The translations under genes were made by a program, and so were the position numbers. The notes under the pieces were generated by a model that had not been told where the DNA came from, did no database searches, and saw nothing but the letters and a program-made list of their open reading frames with translations. Below are positions 33,944 through 37,675 of a stretch of 37,675 nt of DNA, one piece after another. Location: NCBI GenBank assembly GCA_023150895.1, contig JAKLJY010000082.1, positions 1 to 37,675 on the forward strand, in the 5' to 3' direction. Every line of letters begins with the position of its first letter. The first letter of the stretch is position 1. The DNA is from Myxococcota bacterium. GTDB taxonomy: Bacteria; Myxococcota_A; Bradymonadia; UBA7976; UBA1532.

Positions 33944-34393
33944 TCAGGGGCCGGGGTCCGGCGCGGGCAAGGCGAGCAGGCGGGCTCGCAGGTCGTCGGC
34001 GACCCGGACCTTTTCTCCCCGGGCGTAGTCGTACATCACGACCGCCGAGTCGCCCGTCGCGGCGAGACCCCCAGTCACCCGACTCGTCACCTGGTAGGCG
34101 AGGACGAAACTCGTCTGCCCGACGCTGCGGACGCCGGTCTCGACCAGGACGGTGTCCGGGTGCACGAGCGGACGCAGAAACCGCACGCTCGTCGACGCCA
34201 GAATCGGCCCGATCCGCGTCTCGCGTCGCACCGCCCGAAGTTCGACACGGTCGAACAGCACGATGCGCGCCTCCTCGAAGAACCTCAGGTAGACCGTATT
34301 GTTCACATGCCCGAGCGCGTCCATGTGCCCCCAGAGCAACGGGAGCTCGACACGCACCGGCCAGGCCGGCGGGGATGGGGCGTCCTGCGACAT
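33944..34393 (-). CDS. Acyl-CoA thioesterase, 4HBT/YbgC type
   Basis: The protein has 149 residues and is a hot-dog-fold thioesterase that hydrolyses an acyl-CoA or acyl-ACP; the acyl group cannot be told. The family signature WGHMDALGHVNNTVYLRFFEEAR is at about 21-43, where Asp25 is the catalytic acid of the 4-hydroxybenzoyl-CoA thioesterase type. The strands SVRFLRPLVHPDTVLVETGV and TSFVLAYQV complete the fold. The length is normal. The ATG at 34393 overlaps the stop of the upstream gene by one base (TGATG), so it is the second gene of a two-gene unit. Confidence 0.9.
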   Translation of the reverse strand: MSQDAPSPPAWPVRVELPLLWGHMDALGHVNNTVYLRFFEEARIVLFDRVELRAVRRETRIGPILASTSVRFLRPLVHPDTVLVETGVRSVGQTSFVLAYQVTSRVTGGLAATGDSAVVMYDYARGEKVRVADDLRARLLALPAPDPGP

Positions 34394-34959
34394 CAGAACA
34401 CGACGCCGACGGCCAGATACGGGAACGGCCCGAACGACAGGCGCCCGTGCTCGTTGAATCCGATGGGCTCGGTCAGTACGCCGACTTCGAGCAGTCCGTC
34501 GATCATGTCGTTCAGCGCATGGTGGTACTGCCCGACGAGGTCGACCACCACACCGTGCACCGAGTCGAATCCCCGGGCGTCGGCAAAGAGCTGCCGGTAT
34601 CCGACCCGGCCCCCGAGACGCAGGCGCCCCCCCCAGGTTCCGGGCCGCCGCCAGAACAGCGCCCCGCCAATCTGCATCAGGTTCACCTGCTCGTGGCTGT
34701 CGCCCGCAGTGAAAGAGCCCACGTCGAGAAACCCGCCCCAATCGAGAGACGAATCGGGCGAGACCGGGCGATCGAACGCAATGATCAGCAGCGGACCGGG
34801 GCTCGCCGAGACCAGGGTGTCGTCCACGGATAGCAGCGTGGGGACCAGAAACCCCGCCCCGAGGGAGAACCGCGTGCCGCCTTCCTCGGCGTGCGCCGCC
34901 GCGACCGTCGACACGAGGCAGACGAACGCCGCGGGGGCGAGCTTGACGGAGAGCGACAT
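34393..34959 (-). CDS. Outer-membrane beta-barrel-type protein
   Basis: The protein has 188 residues with a signal peptide (MSLSVKLAPAAFVCLVSTVAAAHA, cleaved before EEGG). The mature 164 residues alternate hydrophobic and polar residues with many Gly and aromatic residues (RFSLGAGFLVPTLL, GRLRLGGRVGYRQLF, LVGQYHHALNDMIDGLLEVGVL) and end in PFPYLAVGVVF. A C-terminal Phe is the usual signal for outer-membrane insertion. An eight-stranded barrel is plausible. I do not recognise the exact family. The ATG at 34959 has no Shine-Dalgarno and is six bases behind a -10 box. It diverges from the methyltransferase gene across 42 bases. Confidence 0.75.
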   Translation of the reverse strand: MSLSVKLAPAAFVCLVSTVAAAHAEEGGTRFSLGAGFLVPTLLSVDDTLVSASPGPLLIIAFDRPVSPDSSLDWGGFLDVGSFTAGDSHEQVNLMQIGGALFWRRPGTWGGRLRLGGRVGYRQLFADARGFDSVHGVVVDLVGQYHHALNDMIDGLLEVGVLTEPIGFNEHGRLSFGPFPYLAVGVVF

Positions 34960-34965
34960 GGGTTC

Positions 34966-34995
34966 ATCATCGCCGCATGTCCGCTTTCTTGCGAA
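34966..34995 (-). promoter_or_regulatory. Promoter of the barrel-protein gene, leaderless geometry
   Basis: On the minus strand TTCGCA (34990-34995), 18 nt, GATGAT (34966-34971), then six bases (gaaccc) and the ATG at 34959. The hexamers are moderate; the position of the -10 relative to the start codon matches gpsA, 12603 and 35741. Confidence 0.35.
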
Positions 34996-35001
34996 TTCAC
35001 C

Positions 35002-35694
35002 GTGTCCGGCCGTGAAGGCGCCGCCCGGGCGGCGTCGCGCGGCGTGTCCGTCGGCCGCGAAGAGCGCGTCGTCCCGTTCGGCGACGGCTTCCTGATCCGG
35101 AGTCGGGGCGGCTTCGAGCCGTGTCCATGGGCGTTCGACCTCGCGCGCTTCACGCCGGCCCGTCCGGGCGATCGCGTCCTGGACCTCGGGACGGGCGGCG
35201 GGGCGCTGCTCATCGCCCTCGCTCAGATCTACCCATCGCTGGGGCCGAAGGTCGGCCTGGAGCTCGATCCGGCGGCCTGCGACCAGGCACGGCGCAACGC
35301 TCGCCTGGCCGACGCCGCGTTCGCCGTCGTGCGCGGCGACGTCCGGGACCGCCCCGTCGCGCCGCGTGCCTTCGATCTCGTCGTCGCCAACCCCCCGTTC
35401 TATCCGCGCGGGTGGGGCCGCGAGAGCGCCGACGCGCGGGTCCATGCGGCGACACACGCGCTCAACGGGACCGTCGAGGACTTCGCCGCCGCCGCCGCGC
35501 AGGCGCTCGCACCACACGGACGCGGCGTCTTCGTCTTCGACTCGGGACAACTCGCGGCGCTCCTGCTCGGCCTCGGTGCGGCGGGGCTCACCGCGCGGGC
35601 CCTGCGGTTCCTGACCGACGACCGGGGCTCGCCGGCGCGCGTGCTCGTCGTGGCCGGTCGAGACGGCGGCGGGCTCCAGGTGGACCGCGCCTGA
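35002..35694 (+). CDS. SAM-dependent methyltransferase, TrmN6/YfiC-like
   Basis: From the GTG at 35002 the protein has 230 residues. The class I methyltransferase fold shows motif I VLDLGTGGGALLIALA, the acidic end of strand 2 (GLELDPAACDQA), and the NPPF motif (VVANPPFYPRG) of enzymes that methylate amino groups of bases or glutamine. The following block (THALNGTVEDFAAAAAQAL) resembles the TrmN6 (tRNA A37 N6-methyltransferase) family, which acts on adenine in tRNA; the substrate here is not certain. Starts at 35002 and 35044 are both GTG without a Shine-Dalgarno. I chose the first, which keeps more N-terminus, with low certainty. It stands alone between divergent and downstream genes. Confidence 0.82.
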   Translation: MSGREGAARAASRGVSVGREERVVPFGDGFLIRSRGGFEPCPWAFDLARFTPARPGDRVLDLGTGGGALLIALAQIYPSLGPKVGLELDPAACDQARRNARLADAAFAVVRGDVRDRPVAPRAFDLVVANPPFYPRGWGRESADARVHAATHALNGTVEDFAAAAAQALAPHGRGVFVFDSGQLAALLLGLGAAGLTARALRFLTDDRGSPARVLVVAGRDGGGLQVDRA

Positions 35695-35705
35695 GGCCGC
35701 GCCGG

Positions 35706-35734
35706 TTGCGCCCGGCGGAGGCGGCCACGATACT
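35706..35734 (+). promoter_or_regulatory. Promoter of the MopE-like gene, leaderless geometry
   Basis: TTGCGC (35706-35711), exactly 17 nt, GATACT (35729-35734), then six bases (cgggcc) and the GTG at 35741. No Shine-Dalgarno is present. The layout is the same as for gpsA to the base. Confidence 0.45.
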
Positions 35735-35740
35735 CGGGCC

Positions 35741-37675
35741 GTGCCGAAGCCGCCTTCTCCGCCCTCGCCCCGTCCGCTCGCCCACCGACTCCTGGGGGGG
35801 CGACTCGCGCTCGGCGTCGTGGCAGCCGCCTCCCTCGGCTGCAGCCGGACGGGGCTCCCCGCCGGGGCGGACGCCGGGCAGGGGCCGACGCCTGCGCCGG
35901 AGACCTGCAATCGCCTCGACGACGACCTCGACGGCCGGGTCGACGAGGACTTTCGCGACGCGGTCGGTCTCTACGCGAGCCCGGACGCGTGCGGCGGGTG
36001 CGGGCGCCGATGCGGCGCGTTGCCGAACGCGACCGCGACCGAGTGCCGGCCCGGCGGGCTCGATGGCGCTCCCCGCTGCGTCGCCCTCGAATGTGCCGAC
36101 GGATTCGCGGTGGACGCCACCGGGGCGTGCGTCGATCGGGCGGCCCGCCTGTGCGCACCGTGCCTCGGCGATGCAGACTGCGGCGCGCTCCCGGACGCCC
36201 GCTGCAGCGACCGGGAGGGCGAGCCCCGGTGCACGCTCGACTGCGACGCCGCACGCCCCTGCCCGACGGGGTTCCTTTGCGGTCCGGAGGGCCTCTGCGC
36301 GCACGAGTCGGGGGGCTGTACGTGCCGACCGGGTGTGTACTTCACCCTCGGGTGTTCCATCGACACGCCGGCCGGCAGCTGCCCCGGCCATGCGACCTGT
36401 GCGGATGGTGTCCTGACGGCCTGCACCGGGGTTCCGGAAACCTGCGACGGCCGGGACGACGACTGCAACGGCATCGTCGACGATCCGTTCGTCGATGAGG
36501 CGGGGGCGTACCGGGTCGACGTGGCGCATTGCGGCGGGTGCGGCATCGACTGCCGCGAACCCCACCTGCGCGACGCCCGTCTCGCCTGCGGTGGGCCTTC
36601 GAACGACCCGCGCTGCATCGTGGACTGCCCCGATGCGGCGGACGGTCTGGACGTCGGCGATGCGATCGACGCGGACAGCAGTCTGGGCAACGGCTGCGAG
36701 TGCCGCCTGACGGCACTCGACGACGGGCCGGGGACGACCGACGGCGAAGATCCCGCCGCCCGCGCCGACGCGAACTGCGACGGTGCCGACGGGGAGGTCG
36801 AACGCAGCCTGTACGTCGCCCCCGATGGCGACGACGCCGCGCCCGGCTCGCCGGCCCACCCCCTTGCGACGATCACGGCCGCGCTCGCCGCCAGCGAAAC
36901 CGCCGCGGCCGCCGGTCGCCCGCGCCCGCACATCTACGTCGCCGCAGGCATCTACCCGGAGACGGTGACGTTGCACGACGGCGTCGGACTCCATGGCGGC
37001 TATGCACCGGACTTTCTGACCGCGGACCCGACGGCCTACGTCACGGAGGTCCGGGCGCCCGCCTGGTCTGCGGAGACCGGCGGGGCCGCCTTGATCGCAC
37101 GCGGTGCGGGTCGCGAGGGCGAAACCGTCGTCCGTGGCGTCCGATTCGTCGGCGCCTCGGCGACGTCGCCCCGCGGCGCTGCGGTCGGCGCGTGGCTCGT
37201 CGATCCGGGCGCCGGCCTACGCCTCGAGGCCCTCGAGATCGTGGCCGGTGACGGCGTCGACGGCGATGACGGTCCGGACGGCGCGGCCGGCGCGGCGCCC
37301 GACCGCCCCGGTGCCCCCGGAGCCCCGCCGCGGGCCGCCGTCGAGTCGGACGCCCGGACGTGTCGTTCAGGCGAGGCGAACGCCGTCCGGGGCGGCGCGG
37401 GCGCCGCGTTCGTCTGCGGGGGCGAGGACGCCGGGGGCGGCGCGGGCGCGGACGCGGACTGTCCGGTCGACGTGGGTCACCCGCAGGCCGCCGGCGAGGC
37501 AGGCCGCGGAGCCGGTGCCGGCCGGGGCGGGCGGGGCGGCATCGACCTGCGTGGACCCCGATTCCGCGAGGAGGGCTGCCCGGACCGCGTCTGCTGCGGT
37601 CTGGCGGACTTCCTCGTCAGCGGCGACTGGGAGGTCGCGGGCGACGGGGAGCCCGGCGCGGCGGGCCGGAACGGT
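35741..37675 (+). CDS. MopE-like, beta-helix lipoprotein, 3' end outside the window
   Basis: The frame is open for 645 codons to the right edge, so the end is missing. The GTG start gives a Pro/Arg-rich tip, a hydrophobic stretch and SLGC (Cys34) as lipobox. Two MopE-type calcium-binding-like motifs follow: CNRLDDDLDGRVDEDF at 56-71 and CDGRDDDCNGIVDDPF at 235-250, each followed by a CGGCGxxC cluster (84-91, 264-271). Many Cys modules lie between. Residues about 356-430 match the DUF1565-type start of a parallel beta helix: SLYVAPDGDDAAPGSPAHPLATI, then IYVAAGIYPETVTLHDGVGLHGGY. After about 480 the sequence is Gly/Ala/Asp-rich with collagen-like GxxGxxG runs and scattered cysteines. It is a cell-surface or secreted protein of unknown role; such proteins are common in Myxococcota. 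Confidence 0.85.
   Translation, partial: MPKPPSPPSPRPLAHRLLGGRLALGVVAAASLGCSRTGLPAGADAGQGPTPAPETCNRLDDDLDGRVDEDFRDAVGLYASPDACGGCGRRCGALPNATATECRPGGLDGAPRCVALECADGFAVDATGACVDRAARLCAPCLGDADCGALPDARCSDREGEPRCTLDCDAARPCPTGFLCGPEGLCAHESGGCTCRPGVYFTLGCSIDTPAGSCPGHATCADGVLTACTGVPETCDGRDDDCNGIVDDPFVDEAGAYRVDVAHCGGCGIDCREPHLRDARLACGGPSNDPRCIVDCPDAADGLDVGDAIDADSSLGNGCECRLTALDDGPGTTDGEDPAARADANCDGADGEVERSLYVAPDGDDAAPGSPAHPLATITAALAASETAAAAGRPRPHIYVAAGIYPETVTLHDGVGLHGGYAPDFLTADPTAYVTEVRAPAWSAETGGAALIARGAGREGETVVRGVRFVGASATSPRGAAVGAWLVDPGAGLRLEALEIVAGDGVDGDDGPDGAAGAAPDRPGAPGAPPRAAVESDARTCRSGEANAVRGGAGAAFVCGGEDAGGGAGADADCPVDVGHPQAAGEAGRGAGAGRGGRGGIDLRGPRFREEGCPDRVCCGLADFLVSGDWEVAGDGEPGAAGRNG

Noticed and set aside
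34891..35001. Upstream start of the methyltransferase at 34891
   Set aside because: It would overlap the divergent barrel-protein gene and its promoter, and the added residues are a charged shadow sequence.

Overview
The window is very GC-rich, gene-dense chromosomal DNA. It suggests a free-living, predatory or social Gram-negative bacterium of the former Deltaproteobacteria (Myxococcota, Bradymonadota or a relative). The signs are several lipoproteins with a Cys-Gly/Ser-rich linker behind the lipobox, Cys-rich 'GxxGCPC'-type modules, a MopE-like protein, a Hanks-type kinase and a TerB-like protein. This placement is an inference from style; there is no rRNA or other marker gene here. I saw no tRNA, rRNA, CRISPR array or insertion sequence.

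Layout. 2-640: 3' end of an unknown gene. 774-3530: a membrane Ser/Thr kinase and a lipoprotein. 3571-6042: gpsA, a small exported protein and prmC, tightly spaced. 6105-11696: a six-gene operon for a CMP-activated pseudaminic-acid-type sugar (pseB, pseC, pseF, pseG, a formyltransferase-like gene in the place of pseH, and pseI), with every junction after pseC/pseF overlapping by 4 bp. 11716-17066: a YjbR-GNAT fusion, an oxygen-sensing hemerythrin-GGDEF protein, a matrixin-like lipoprotein that has lost every zinc ligand, a TerB-like protein and an RlmD-type rRNA methyltransferase. 17089-33865: a 16.8 kb four-gene operon on the minus strand. 33944-34959: a thioesterase and an outer-membrane-type protein (minus). 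35002 to the end: a methyltransferase and the start of a large MopE/beta-helix lipoprotein.

The most striking part is the minus-strand operon. Its second gene encodes a 2069-residue SpvB/TcB plus RHS (TcC-type) protein in one chain. The third encodes a 2138-residue lipoprotein whose C-terminal third is laid out like the pore and TcB-binding part of a Tc-toxin A subunit. Two more lipoproteins flank them. I read this as a divergent, apparently lipid-anchored Tc-like toxin or injection system with Cys-rich surface modules; the TcA assignment is an inference from architecture and neighbourhood.

A second theme is regulatory. Five start codons at the head of transcription units (3571, 6105, 12603, 34959, 35741) have a sigma70-like -10 hexamer 6-7 nt upstream and no Shine-Dalgarno, and a sixth (774) has one 9 nt upstream. 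This predicts leaderless or nearly leaderless mRNAs. The pse promoter also has a perfect 7-1-7 dyad lying inside its -35/-10 spacer.
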